A stretch of 64,000 nucleotides of DNA, from the NCBI GenBank assembly GCA_016213205.1, contig JACRAZ010000035.1, positions 1 to 64,000 of the forward strand. Direction: 5' to 3'. Positions 36,666-45,949 of this stretch are shown here, one piece after another. The position numbers and the translations under genes are program-made. How positions within the stretch are numbered: position 1 is the first letter of the stretch; every line of letters starts with the position of its first letter. The DNA is from Burkholderiales bacterium (GTDB lineage: Bacteria; Pseudomonadota; Gammaproteobacteria; Burkholderiales; Burkholderiaceae_C). The notes below the pieces were generated by a model, which made no database searches, was not told the origin of the DNA, and was given only the letters and a program-made list of their open reading frames with translations.

Positions 36666-39467
36666 ATGAGCACCACGCTGAAGACCCTGATCTCCAAGCT
36701 CGACACCACCTGCCGCACCGCGGCCGAGCGGGCCGCCAGCCTCACGATGGCGCGCGGCCACTTCGAGGTGGACATCGAGCACCTGTTCCTCGCGCTGCTG
36801 GAGCAACCGCACAGCGACTTCGCGCTGCTGTGCCGGCGCTACGAGGTCTCGCCCAGCGCGCTGCAGCAAGACCTGGAGCGCGAGATCGCCCGCCTGCGCA
36901 ACGGCAACACCCGCACGCCGGTGTTCAGCGCCCACATGCCCACGCTGCTGGAGCACGCGTGGCTGATCGCCTCGCTCGACGCCCATCACAGCCGCATCCG
37001 CAGCGCCCACCTGCTGCTGGCCCTGCTCACCGAGCCCGGCCTCGCGCAACTGGCCTCCCGCGGCAGCGCGCTGTTCGCCAAGTTCAAGCTCGACGACCTG
37101 AAGCACCGCCTCGGCGAGGTGACGCTGGGTTCGCAGGAAGCGGCCGAGGGCATCCACCACGAGGCAACCCCCACCGTGCCGGCGGCCGACATCACCACCG
37201 AGCGTGGCGAGCCTGGCGACGGCAAGACCCCGGCGCTGGACCAGTACACCACCAACCTGACCCAGCGCGCGCGCGAGGGCCACCTCGACCCGGTGATCGG
37301 CCGCGACGCCGAGATCCGCCAGGCCATCGACATCCTGATGCGCCGCCGCCAGAACAACCCCATCCTCACCGGCGAGGCCGGCGTCGGCAAGACCGCGGTG
37401 GTCGAGGGCCTGGCGCTGGCCATCGCCGCCGGCGAGGTGCCGCCCCCGCTGCAGGGCGTGGCGCTGCACGTGCTGGACATGGGCCTGCTGCAGGCCGGGG
37501 CCAGCGTGAAGGGCGAGTTCGAGAACCGCCTGAAGAACGTGATCGACGAGGTCAAGCGCAGCCCGCACCCGATCATCCTGTTCATCGACGAGGCCCACAC
37601 CATGATCGGTGCCGGCGGCGCCGCCGGCCAGAACGACGCGGCCAACCTGCTGAAGCCCGCGCTCGCCCGCGGCGAGCTGCGCACCGTGGCCGCCACCACC
37701 TGGAGCGAGTACAAGAAATACTTCGAGAAAGACGCGGCCCTGGCACGCCGCTTCCAGGTGGTGAAGATCGAGGAGCCCAGCGAGCCCATCGCCGCCGCCA
37801 TGCTGCGCGGCATGCGCCCGCTGATGGAGCGCCACTTCCAGGTGCGGGTGCTGGACGCGGCCATCACCGAGGCGGTGCGCCTGTCGGCCCGCTATATCAG
37901 CGGCCGCCAGCTGCCGGACAAGGCCATCGGCGTGCTCGACACCGCCTGCGCCAAGGTGGCGCTGGGCCACAACGCGGTGCCGGCGCTGATCGAGCAGCGC
38001 CGCAAGCAGCAGGAGCGCCTGCAGGCCGAAACCGCCGCGCTGCGGCGCGAAGCCGCGCTCGGCGCCGCCCACGCCGAGCGCCTGGCCGAGCTGGCCGCGC
38101 AGGGCACCACGCTGCACGAGGAACTGCAGACCCTGGAACACCGCTGGGCCGCCGAACGCGCGTTGGTCGACGAGATCACGCGCCTGCGCCAGGCGCTGGA
38201 GGCCGACCCGGCCATGTCCGACCCCGGTGCGCCGCGATCCGGCGCACCGGGCGCCGACGCCGCCGCGGCCAGCCCCACCACACCCAACACCCCCGCCGAG
38301 CCCACCCGGCGCAGCAGCCGCAAGGCCGGCAAGTCCACGCCCGCCGGCGCGGGTGCCGTCGCCGCGGCACTGACCCCGGCCCAGGCAGCGCTGCAGGCCA
38401 AGCAGGCCGAGCTGGCCGCGCTGCAAGGCGAATCGCCGCTGATCCCGATGCAGGTGGACGGCAGCGTGGTGGCCGAGATCGTGGCCGCCTGGACCGGCAT
38501 CCCGCTGGGCAAGATGGTCAAGGACGAGCTGCGCGCGGTGCTCGAGCTCGACAGCCGCCTGCAGCAGCGCGTGATCGGCCAGGCGCAGGCGCTGGGCGCG
38601 GTGGCGCAGCGGGTGCGCACCGCACGGGCGCTGCTCGAAGACCCGAACAAGCCCAAGGGCGTGTTCCTGTTCGTCGGCCCCTCGGGCGTGGGCAAGACCG
38701 AGACCGCGCTCGCGCTGGCCGAGGCGCTGTACGGCGGCGAGCGCAAGCTCATCACCATCAACATGAGCGAGTACCAGGAGGCGCACAGCGTCTCCGGCCT
38801 CAAGGGCTCGCCCCCCGGCTACGTGGGATATGGCGAAGGTGGCGTGCTCACCGAGGCGGTGCGGCGCAGCCCCTACAGCGTGGTGCTGCTCGACGAAGTG
38901 GAAAAGGCCCACCCGGACGTGATGGAACTGTTTTTCCAGGTCTTCGACAAGGGCGTGATGGACGACGCCGAAGGCCGCGAGATCGACTTCCGCAACTGCG
39001 TGATCATCCTCACCAGCAACGTCGGCAGCGCACAGATCATGCAGGCCTGCCTGAACAAGCCCGAGGCCGAGCTGCCCGAAGCCGACGCGCTGGCCGATGC
39101 GCTGCGCCCGGTGCTCTGCAAGCACTTCAAGCCCGCCTTCCTGGGGCGGTTGAAGGTGGTGCCCTTCTATCCCATCGCTGACGAGGTGCTGGCGCAGATC
39201 ATCCGCCTGAAGCTCGACCGCATTGCCAGCCGCGTGGCCGCCAACCACAAGGCCGGCTTCGACTACGACAGCAAGCTGGTCGAGGCCGTGCTGGCGCGCT
39301 GCACCGAGGTGGATTCCGGCGCCCGCAACGTCGACCACATCCTCAACGGCACGCTGCTGCCCGAGATCGCCGAGGCCGTGCTCACCCGCATGGCCGATGG
39401 GCGCGCGCTGGCGCGCATCCAGGTGTCGGCCAGCAAGAGCGGAGATTTCAAGTACAGCGTGGCCTGA
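36666..39467 (+). CDS. tssH: T6SS sheath-recycling AAA+ ATPase TssH (ClpV)
   Basis: 933-residue ClpV. N-terminal repeat domain (1-160) that binds TssC, D1 ATPase with Walker A GEAGVGKT (~237), coiled M domain (~440-520), and D2 with Walker A GPSGVGKT (~672) and LLDEVEKAHPDV. It disassembles contracted sheath. Oddity: between the M domain and D2 there is a ~50-residue Pro/Ala/Ser/Thr-rich insert (about nt 38210-38360, including PTRRSSRKAGKS) that most ClpVs lack. Confidence 0.96.
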   Translation: MSTTLKTLISKLDTTCRTAAERAASLTMARGHFEVDIEHLFLALLEQPHSDFALLCRRYEVSPSALQQDLEREIARLRNGNTRTPVFSAHMPTLLEHAWLIASLDAHHSRIRSAHLLLALLTEPGLAQLASRGSALFAKFKLDDLKHRLGEVTLGSQEAAEGIHHEATPTVPAADITTERGEPGDGKTPALDQYTTNLTQRAREGHLDPVIGRDAEIRQAIDILMRRRQNNPILTGEAGVGKTAVVEGLALAIAAGEVPPPLQGVALHVLDMGLLQAGASVKGEFENRLKNVIDEVKRSPHPIILFIDEAHTMIGAGGAAGQNDAANLLKPALARGELRTVAATTWSEYKKYFEKDAALARRFQVVKIEEPSEPIAAAMLRGMRPLMERHFQVRVLDAAITEAVRLSARYISGRQLPDKAIGVLDTACAKVALGHNAVPALIEQRRKQQERLQAETAALRREAALGAAHAERLAELAAQGTTLHEELQTLEHRWAAERALVDEITRLRQALEADPAMSDPGAPRSGAPGADAAAASPTTPNTPAEPTRRSSRKAGKSTPAGAGAVAAALTPAQAALQAKQAELAALQGESPLIPMQVDGSVVAEIVAAWTGIPLGKMVKDELRAVLELDSRLQQRVIGQAQALGAVAQRVRTARALLEDPNKPKGVFLFVGPSGVGKTETALALAEALYGGERKLITINMSEYQEAHSVSGLKGSPPGYVGYGEGGVLTEAVRRSPYSVVLLDEVEKAHPDVMELFFQVFDKGVMDDAEGREIDFRNCVIILTSNVGSAQIMQACLNKPEAELPEADALADALRPVLCKHFKPAFLGRLKVVPFYPIADEVLAQIIRLKLDRIASRVAANHKAGFDYDSKLVEAVLARCTEVDSGARNVDHILNGTLLPEIAEAVLTRMADGRALARIQVSASKSGDFKYSVA

Positions 39468-39488
39468 CCACCGCCGGCCCCAAGCGCC

Positions 39489-42400
39489 ATGAACCTGCTC
39501 GACCTGCTGAACTCGCTGCTGGGGCCCAGCACCCAGGCCACGCGCCTGCTGCGCCTGCACACGCCGCTGGGCGCCAATGCGCTGCTGGCCGAGCAGGTGC
39601 GCATCGCCGAACACATCGGCCCACGCGCCGGTGCCGCACCCGCAGGCCTGCGGCTGGAAGTGTTTGCACTGTCGGCCGACACCCACCTCGCAATGAAATC
39701 CCTGCTCGGCCAGCCGGTGCTGCTGGAACTGCTGCCGCAGCAAAGCCGCACCACGCTGCGGCCCTGGCACGGCCATGTCACCGAGGCCGCGCTGCTGGGC
39801 AGCGACGGCGGGCTGGCGCGCTACCGCCTGGTGGTCGAGCCCTGGCTGGCCTTTTTGGGCCACCGGCAAGACAGCTGGGTGTTCCAGGGCCGCACGGTGA
39901 TGGAAATCATCGAGGAGGTGTTCACCGATCACGAGGCGCAAGGCCGGCTCGCCCCCGCCTGGCGCTGGGACCTGGCAGACCCCGCGGTGTACCCGCAGCG
40001 CTCGCTGTGCATCCAGTACCAGGAAACCGACCTCGCGTTCGTGCAGCGCCTGCTGCGCGAGGAGGGCCTGTTCGCCTGGTGGGAACACGAAGGCGACACC
40101 CGCGCCCCGGCGCTGGGCCGCCACACGCTGGTGATCGCCGACCACAACGGCGCCATCCCGGACAACCCCCACGCACAGGTGCGCTACACGCAAACCGGCA
40201 TGGCGCTGCCCGAAGACAGCCTCACCCGCTGGCAACGCAGCCGCCGCGTGCGCACCGCCACCCTCAGCCTGGCCAGCCGCGACTACCGCACGCTCTCGCT
40301 GCGCGAATCGGCCCAGCACGGCAGCGAACTGCCGCCCGCCGCCGCGCTGGACATGCTGGGCCTGCACGACGTGCCGGGCCTGTACGCCTACGAGGATGCC
40401 GCCCAAGGTGAGCGGCTGTCGCGCGTGCAGATCGAGGCGCTGGATGCGCAGCGCGAGCAGGCCACCGCCCGCGGCAGCTGGCGCACCGCCGCGCCCGGCA
40501 CCCGCTTCACGCTGCGCGACCACCCGGTGCACGATGGCAGCGATGCCGCGCGCGACGGCTTCATCACGCTGGCCGTGGAACACCTCGCCCGCAACAACCT
40601 CAGCGCCGACGAGCAGGCCCAGGTCGATAACCTGCTGGGCGCGCTCGAGCGCGCCCAGGCCGGCGCGCCACACAACGCGGGCGACGAGCCGCTGTACGAG
40701 TGCATCGTGCACGCTCAGCCGGCGCGCCTGCCGGTGCGCGCGCCGCTGCTGGAGCCGGCATCCGACGCATCCGAGGCCGAGGCACCGGGCCTGCCCGATG
40801 TGCGGCTGCACCCGCGCCCCACCATCACCGGCGTGCAGACCGCGCTGGTGGTGGGCCTGGGCGAGCCGGTGCACACCGACCGCGACCACCGCATCAAGGT
40901 CCAGTTCCACTGGCAGCGCGGCGCCAACGCCAGCCACCGGCTGCAGCACCCGGGCGGCGACAACGCCCCGGCCACCGATGCCTCGGGCACCTGGGTGCGT
41001 GTGGCCGAAAGCGTGGCCGGCGCCAACTGGGGTTCGAACTTCGTGCCGCGGCTGGGGCAGGAGGTGCTGGTGGCCTTCGTGGGCGGCGACATCGACCGCC
41101 CGGTGGTGGTGGGCAGCCTCTACAACGGCCAGGGCCAGCCCGATGCGCAAGGCAACCAGTTGCTCGCCGGCGCCGCCGGCGCGGTGGGTGCGGCCGATGC
41201 GTGGTTCCCGGGCAGCAAGACCCAGGGCCGGTGGCAAGGGCACCAGCACCCCCAGGTCTTCAGCGGCTACAAGAGCCAGGAGCTGGCGACCAGCCAGGGC
41301 GGCTTCGGTGGTTTCAACCAGCTGGTGTTCGACGACACGCCGGGCGAAGGCCGCATCGAGCTGTTCAGCAGCACGGCCCAGACCCGGCTGCAGCTGGGCC
41401 ACCTGCGCCACCAGATCGACAACCGCCGGCTCGAGCCGCGCGGCCATGGCGCCGACCTGGCCACCGCCGCCTGGGGCGCCGTGCGCGCCGGCGCCGGCCT
41501 GCTGCTCAGCGCCCATGGCCGCCCGGGCAGCCAGCAGGCCAGCCGGCAGGTGGATGCCCGCGAGCCGCTGGCCCAGCTCGAAGCCGGCCAGCAGCTGCTG
41601 CACACGCTGGCCGAAAGCGCGCAGCAGCACAACGCCAAATCGGCCACCGAGCCCAACACCGTGGGCGCCCGGCGCGAGCACAGCGCGCGCCAACTGAGCG
41701 CCGAACGCGGCCTGGTCGCCAGCCTGGACAGCCTGCAAACCACCGACACCCGCGGCGGCCCCGAAGGCGATGCCGAGTCCATCGGCGGCGGCGCGGGCAC
41801 CGTGCCCGCCTGGGGCCGGCCCGACCTCGTCACCGCCGCGCCCGCGGGCATCGCCGCGTTCACGCCCGCGGCCACGCTGCTCACCGCCGGCGCCACCCTC
41901 ACCTTCACCGCCGGCCAGGACATCCAGTCCGTCGCGCAAGGCCACCACGCCACCGCGGTGAACGACGCGCTCATCCTCTACACCCACGGCAAGGCGCAGA
42001 ACGCGGCCAAGCCGAACCCCGAAACCGGCATCGCGCTGCACGCGGCCACCGGCAACGTGCAGACCCAAAGCCAGACCGGCCCCACCCACCTGGCCGCCGA
42101 CCGCCGCGTGCACCTGGTCTCCACCACCGGCAAGGTCACCCTCGCCGCGCCCAGGCACATCCTGCTGGCCGCCAACGGCGCGGCCATCCGCATGGAAGGC
42201 GGCGAAATCTCCTGCACCGGGCCGGGGTCGGTGTTCTACAAGGCGAGCCTGAAGGTGTTCAACTCGCCGGGGGGCAATGTGCCGTTCGGGTTCATGCACC
42301 TGCCACGGCCCGATCCGCTCAAGCCCAACGAGTTGGAGTTCCGGCGTGTCTACCCCGACGGCACACCGATCCCTGGGTTGCCCTACACCGTCACCTTCAG

Positions 42401-42587
42401 CGACGGCTCCCAGCGCAAGGGCCGTACCGACACCGCCGGCCTGGCGCGGCAGGCCGGCGTGCCGCCGGGCGCTGCCAGCGTCATCTACGGGCTCGATCCC
42501 AACACGCCCGCCGCCAGCGTCCAACTGGCGGTCGATGACGACTTCCAGCGGCTGTTCGGTCTTGGCAGCACGGGGGCTTCGCAATGA
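39489..42587 (+). CDS. vgrG: T6SS spike protein VgrG1 with DUF2345 and transthyretin-like tail
   Basis: 1032-residue VgrG (TssI). gp27/gp44-like base (1-~400: RLLRLHTPLGANALLAEQ, SLCIQYQETDLAFVQRLLREEGLF), OB/gp5 needle (RIKVQFHWQRG, GANWGSNFVPRLGQEVLVAF, DRPVVVGSLYNG). A helical segment ~670-740 is followed by DUF2345 (~760-930). The C-terminal ~85 residues open PNELEFRRVYPDGTPIPGLPYTVTF, a transthyretin/carboxypeptidase-regulatory-like fold used by some VgrGs to hold effectors. The stop overlaps the EndoU effector start (ATGA), and no adaptor gene lies between. Tail function is inference. Confidence 0.93.
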   Translation: MNLLDLLNSLLGPSTQATRLLRLHTPLGANALLAEQVRIAEHIGPRAGAAPAGLRLEVFALSADTHLAMKSLLGQPVLLELLPQQSRTTLRPWHGHVTEAALLGSDGGLARYRLVVEPWLAFLGHRQDSWVFQGRTVMEIIEEVFTDHEAQGRLAPAWRWDLADPAVYPQRSLCIQYQETDLAFVQRLLREEGLFAWWEHEGDTRAPALGRHTLVIADHNGAIPDNPHAQVRYTQTGMALPEDSLTRWQRSRRVRTATLSLASRDYRTLSLRESAQHGSELPPAAALDMLGLHDVPGLYAYEDAAQGERLSRVQIEALDAQREQATARGSWRTAAPGTRFTLRDHPVHDGSDAARDGFITLAVEHLARNNLSADEQAQVDNLLGALERAQAGAPHNAGDEPLYECIVHAQPARLPVRAPLLEPASDASEAEAPGLPDVRLHPRPTITGVQTALVVGLGEPVHTDRDHRIKVQFHWQRGANASHRLQHPGGDNAPATDASGTWVRVAESVAGANWGSNFVPRLGQEVLVAFVGGDIDRPVVVGSLYNGQGQPDAQGNQLLAGAAGAVGAADAWFPGSKTQGRWQGHQHPQVFSGYKSQELATSQGGFGGFNQLVFDDTPGEGRIELFSSTAQTRLQLGHLRHQIDNRRLEPRGHGADLATAAWGAVRAGAGLLLSAHGRPGSQQASRQVDAREPLAQLEAGQQLLHTLAESAQQHNAKSATEPNTVGARREHSARQLSAERGLVASLDSLQTTDTRGGPEGDAESIGGGAGTVPAWGRPDLVTAAPAGIAAFTPAATLLTAGATLTFTAGQDIQSVAQGHHATAVNDALILYTHGKAQNAAKPNPETGIALHAATGNVQTQSQTGPTHLAADRRVHLVSTTGKVTLAAPRHILLAANGAAIRMEGGEISCTGPGSVFYKASLKVFNSPGGNVPFGFMHLPRPDPLKPNELEFRRVYPDGTPIPGLPYTVTFSDGSQRKGRTDTAGLARQAGVPPGAASVIYGLDPNTPAASVQLAVDDDFQRLFGLGSTGASQ

Positions 42588-43927
42588 ACGAAGTGCTCAA
42601 TGCCGCGTGGGAGCGGGCCGTCGGCGGGCTGGACTGGCTCAAGCAGGTGATCCTGGGCGAGTTCGCCGATCACCGCGACCTGTCCGCGATCATCGCCGAC
42701 ATGCTGGCGAGCTTCGTGCCCGGTGTCGTCATCGTCACCAGTGCGCGCGACCTCACCGCGGTGATCCTGCGCCTGGCCAAGCACCCCGAGAAACGCGACC
42801 AGGTCGAAGAATGGATGCTGCTGGTGGCCTGCGCCGTGCCGCTGGTGTTGCCCATCCTGGCGGCCGCGGCCGGCGCGGTGGCGGCTGGCGTTGGCGCCGT
42901 TGTCGGCGGCATCGCAGGCAGCGAAGCGGGCGCGGTGCTGCGCGCGGTGTGCCTGCTGCTCATCAAGAAGGGCGGCTACGTGCTGGCCGAGGTGGTGGGC
43001 TTCCTGCGCCGCTTCGTCAAGGGCGACATCCTCAAGGTGCTGCGCGACATCCAGTTCGTGAAGTACTCCGATGCGCTGGTGAAGTACATCGGCCAGCTCA
43101 TCGGCAAGCTCATCACGGCCATCCAGCGCCTGCGCGCCGAACTGCTCAAGATCGACGCGTTCCACTGGTTGGCCGACGTTCTCAAGAAGCTCGACGAGCT
43201 GGAGCGCGCGTTCTATGCGGTGCAGACCAGCGCCGTGAAGGCCATCCCGAAGGCGCTGGTGGAACTGGACATCCGGCTGCAGCAGGTGCTGGCCGAGGCG
43301 CTGCCGCACAACCCCAGGCCGGCGTTGGCGGGCGTTCCCGCGGCGCCGGGTGTTCCCGTGCCGGCCAGGCCCGAGCGCGTGCCGGCGATGCCAGGCAACC
43401 CGCTGGGAAGGCCCGAAGGCACGAAGCCGCCCGGGCCTCCGCCGCGAACGGGAGAGGGGCCGAACCTGCATCCGGAGAATCCGCGCGAGCCACACAGCGT
43501 GCCCGACCTGAATTCCAAGGCATCGCAGGACGTTGGCAAGGTCACCGCGCCTATCGACTTTGACGGACACATCCTCAATGCCGAGGTCAAGGCGAATGGA
43601 CAGGTTGTCGGCGGGCACTCGACAGCTTCAGGCAAAGTCAGGGTCATACCGGGCTCTCAATCCCCGCCCAACGCTCAAGGCGTCTACAGCGCACGGATCG
43701 AGGTCGCCGACCCGAACAATCCAAGCGCCTTCATACCGAAGACAAACAACGGTGGCGTCTCAACGATGTTTCCGGATTCCTGGAGTGCGGACCGTGTCAA
43801 AGTCGAGGTCGATGCCGCATATCAGAACAAGACTGTGTCGGGCAACAAGTGGAGCGGCACAACACCAAGTGGAGTGAAGGTCGAAGGCTACCTGAACCCC
43901 AAGACCACGGTCTATCCGAAGCTGTAA
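42584..43927 (+). CDS. VgrG1-linked T6SS effector with C-terminal EndoU-type RNase domain
   Basis: 447-residue predicted toxin. Residues 22-62 form a module shared with the vgrG2-linked effector (ILGxFxDH, SxVP, RD). A hydrophobic, Ala/Gly-rich segment at ~78-128 could span a membrane, ~140-240 is helical, and ~245-300 a Pro-rich linker. Residues ~318-447 resemble bacterial EndoU nucleases: GHIL (His329), VGGHS (His345), IPKTNN (Lys386) and TMFPDSWS (394-401) are catalytic-region candidates. EndoU toxins cleave RNA. The nuclease part uses visibly less GC-rich codons than the N-terminal part, suggesting a swapped cassette. It lacks a signal peptide. Confidence 0.82.
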   Translation: MNEVLNAAWERAVGGLDWLKQVILGEFADHRDLSAIIADMLASFVPGVVIVTSARDLTAVILRLAKHPEKRDQVEEWMLLVACAVPLVLPILAAAAGAVAAGVGAVVGGIAGSEAGAVLRAVCLLLIKKGGYVLAEVVGFLRRFVKGDILKVLRDIQFVKYSDALVKYIGQLIGKLITAIQRLRAELLKIDAFHWLADVLKKLDELERAFYAVQTSAVKAIPKALVELDIRLQQVLAEALPHNPRPALAGVPAAPGVPVPARPERVPAMPGNPLGRPEGTKPPGPPPRTGEGPNLHPENPREPHSVPDLNSKASQDVGKVTAPIDFDGHILNAEVKANGQVVGGHSTASGKVRVIPGSQSPPNAQGVYSARIEVADPNNPSAFIPKTNNGGVSTMFPDSWSADRVKVEVDAAYQNKTVSGNKWSGTTPSGVKVEGYLNPKTTVYPKL

Positions 43928-43936
43928 GCCACTGCG

Positions 43937-44326
43937 ATGAACCTCAAATTCTTCTGGACAATTTCGGACGATATGCCCAGCCCCAACTGCCAGTCCGATT
44001 CGGTCGACAAGGACGGCGTCAGTCCGCTCGAGTGCCTGTTGACAGACGATGGTGGACAGCCCTATCTGAGCACCATCCCCTGGCTGGAAGCCGGCTTGAA
44101 TTCCATTGACCTGGTCAAGACCGGCATGGCTGAGCGTCAGCATTGGGATCGTGAGTGCTGGGGTGCAGAGCTTTCGCAGAGTCAGGTTCGCGTCTATTCC
44201 CTGTATGACGAGAACTGCGCGGAAACCTTGAGTCTGAGCGCGTTTGAGCTGGCATTGTCGGGTTGGGCTGCGTTTCTTCGGTCGCAACCAGATGCTCAGC
44301 GTGTGACGACGATTCCACTGCCTTGA
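43937..44326 (+). CDS. Probable immunity protein for the EndoU effector
   Basis: 129-residue acidic cytoplasmic protein starting 9 bp after the EndoU effector. Its C-terminal pattern (LSLSAFELALSGWAAFL) resembles that of the protein at 44559 (FDLETYRLVLEGWRQFL), and both fit a YacL-like immunity fold. Position, acidity (favourable against a basic RNase domain) and atypically low GC support an immunity role; it is not shown by motif alone. Confidence 0.72.
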   Translation: MNLKFFWTISDDMPSPNCQSDSVDKDGVSPLECLLTDDGGQPYLSTIPWLEAGLNSIDLVKTGMAERQHWDRECWGAELSQSQVRVYSLYDENCAETLSLSAFELALSGWAAFLRSQPDAQRVTTIPLP

Positions 44327-44387
44327 TTTGACGCAGCTCGCAGGGACTGAACGGCCCGGAGACCTACGCCGCAGGTGATTGCGTGTC

Positions 44388-44537
44388 ATGGACGAGGACT
44401 TCAGGTATTTTGTCAAGGACAAGGGGTTCGGTCCTCCGACGCACGCCCAGCCTGTTCCTGTCACGTCCTCAGGGGTCCTGGTGGAGGGGTATCTGCAACC
44501 ACGCACAACGGTCTATCCGTTGTACCAAGGCCGCTGA
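44388..44537 (+). pseudogene. Orphan EndoU toxin C-terminal tail
   Basis: Short reading frame of 49 codons whose last part matches the end of the EndoU effector: SSGVLVEGYLQPRTTVYP against PSGVKVEGYLNPKTTVYP, 15 identities over 20 aligned positions including one residue to the left. No catalytic histidines are present upstream, so it cannot be an active toxin. It is best explained as the leftover end of a displaced toxin cassette, retained with its own immunity gene (44559). Confidence 0.75.
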
Positions 44538-44558
44538 TCGCCCCCTATAGAGCAACGC

Positions 44559-44981
44559 ATGAGAATCACTTTCAAGTACTTGAGTGGCGGCCAGCATGCG
44601 CTGCTGGGCGAGGTTCTGTATCCCGCGCAGCTCGCATCTGACGGTGCGAACCAGACTCGCTTTCAACGCTATCTCGCCAGCCCTATCGGCAGCGTTGCGC
44701 GCGACGTCGAGGCCTGTGACCGAGTGCTTTCGATGATCCGCGATGTTGAGCGGGGGCGCGTCGAAACCGCGCACCACGACGCCGACGACGTCGAGCTCAC
44801 GCTGACCCGGCATGCCGTTCAAGTCGACATCGTCGTGAATGATCAGTGGGTCGACAACCCGGACGGCCGGTTCGACCTGGAAACCTACCGCCTCGTGCTG
44901 GAGGGATGGAGGCAGTTTCTTGGGCTTCCCAAGCGCCTGGACTCGATCGTCGAAGTGGCCTTGCCTGACGACATCCACTGA
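44559..44981 (+). CDS. Second YacL-like immunity protein, linked to the orphan toxin tail
   Basis: 140-residue protein beginning MRITFKYLSGGQHALLGEVLYP, with a central DVELTLTRHAVQVDIVVNDQW and closing FDLETYRLVLEGWRQFLGLP. The overall pattern is YacL-like, shared in outline with the immunity candidate at 43937. It starts 21 bp after the orphan EndoU tail. It probably protects against a related EndoU toxin variant once encoded here or carried by kin. Confidence 0.7.
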   Translation: MRITFKYLSGGQHALLGEVLYPAQLASDGANQTRFQRYLASPIGSVARDVEACDRVLSMIRDVERGRVETAHHDADDVELTLTRHAVQVDIVVNDQWVDNPDGRFDLETYRLVLEGWRQFLGLPKRLDSIVEVALPDDIH

Positions 44982-45013
44982 CCGGCCCTTAATGTCACGG
45001 CACCCCCCAGGAC

Positions 45014-45625
45014 ATGAACCAAATACCTGTGTCCATGCTGGCCCTACAACCCTTCATCGATGCCCACCCGCCCAGCCCGACCGTCGTTCCGGCCCCGCCG
45101 GAGCTCATCGAGCGGTACCGGCGCCTGCTGCCGGATGCAATGCTGGCACTCTGGGCTGATCATGGCCTCGGCTTCTTCGGCGATGGACTCGTGCAGCTCA
45201 TCAACCCGGACGACTACCGGCGCAATCTCAACGCCTGGTTGATGCGGGACGAAGACGACCCGACGCGGCTGCCCATCGCGCTGTCCGGGTTAGGCCTCGT
45301 CCTGTATTACCGGCGCCTGAGCGACGATGGCGACGAGGACGTCTGCTACCTGGACCCTCACACATCCGAGTGCGATGTGCTTTCGTGGTCCTTGGAGGAG
45401 TGCTTCAACGACCTGCTTTGCAACCCCCAGGTGCTGCGGGACTCGCTGGACGCGCCAATGATGCGCGAAGCGGCCGCTCGCCTGGGGCCGTTGCGCCATG
45501 GCGAGATCTACAGCTACGAACCGGCGCTGCGGCTGGGCGGGTCGAAATCATCGGGCCACCTGGCGCGCTGCGACGCCCTCACGCAACTCGATCTTCTGCT
45601 CCAGTTGGCGCTTTCGGCCCCGTGA
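45014..45625 (+). CDS. GAD-like / Tdi1 C-terminal domain protein, orphan T6SS immunity
   Basis: 203-residue protein with an N-terminal GAD-like domain (residues ~10-80: LIERYRRLLPDAMLALWADHGLGFFGDGLVQLINPDDY) and a C-terminal DUF1851/Tdi1-C region (HGEIYSYEPALRLGGSKSS, DALTQLDLLLQL). In Agrobacterium, Tdi1 of this type neutralises the DNase effector Tde1. No cognate nuclease gene lies beside it, so it is an orphan immunity gene in the island. AGGAC precedes the ATG. Confidence 0.82.
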   Translation: MNQIPVSMLALQPFIDAHPPSPTVVPAPPELIERYRRLLPDAMLALWADHGLGFFGDGLVQLINPDDYRRNLNAWLMRDEDDPTRLPIALSGLGLVLYYRRLSDDGDEDVCYLDPHTSECDVLSWSLEECFNDLLCNPQVLRDSLDAPMMREAAARLGPLRHGEIYSYEPALRLGGSKSSGHLARCDALTQLDLLLQLALSAP

Positions 45626-45763
45626 ATTCGGCCGGACGACAGGGCAACGGGCGTGCGCTCTTGACAGCGCCGCGTCGGGCCGCAGGCGTCCCCACCAGAC
45701 GCGTTGACACTCGCGCACCACACCTGGGACACCACTGCGAAAGCCAGGGTTCGAAACGAGAGC

Positions 45764-45949
45764 ATGCTGTGCGACAGCAAGACCGGCAACATCGGTTGGA
45801 ATCAGACGTCGGAATCGAACAAGGACAAGACCGAGTCAGCGCTGCACGAGCGCGACAAGGACACCTACAAGGATCCGAAGGCCAGGGACAAGGCGGCCCA
45901 TCCTTGGCAATACTCCGGGGTCTGCTATGCCGATCACCTCAACGACTAG
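45764..45949 (+). CDS. Small polar protein, possibly an orphan toxin tail
   Basis: 61 codons from ATG 45764 (the frame is open back to 45666, so it may be the end of a longer lost gene). Strikingly hydrophilic and Lys/Asp/Glu-rich (SNKDKTESALHERDKDTYKD), ending WQYSGVCYADHLND. Not recognised. It overlaps by 23 bp a gene for an exported protein, the order seen for toxin-tail/immunity remnants nearby. Could also be non-coding. Confidence 0.4.
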   Translation: MLCDSKTGNIGWNQTSESNKDKTESALHERDKDTYKDPKARDKAAHPWQYSGVCYADHLND

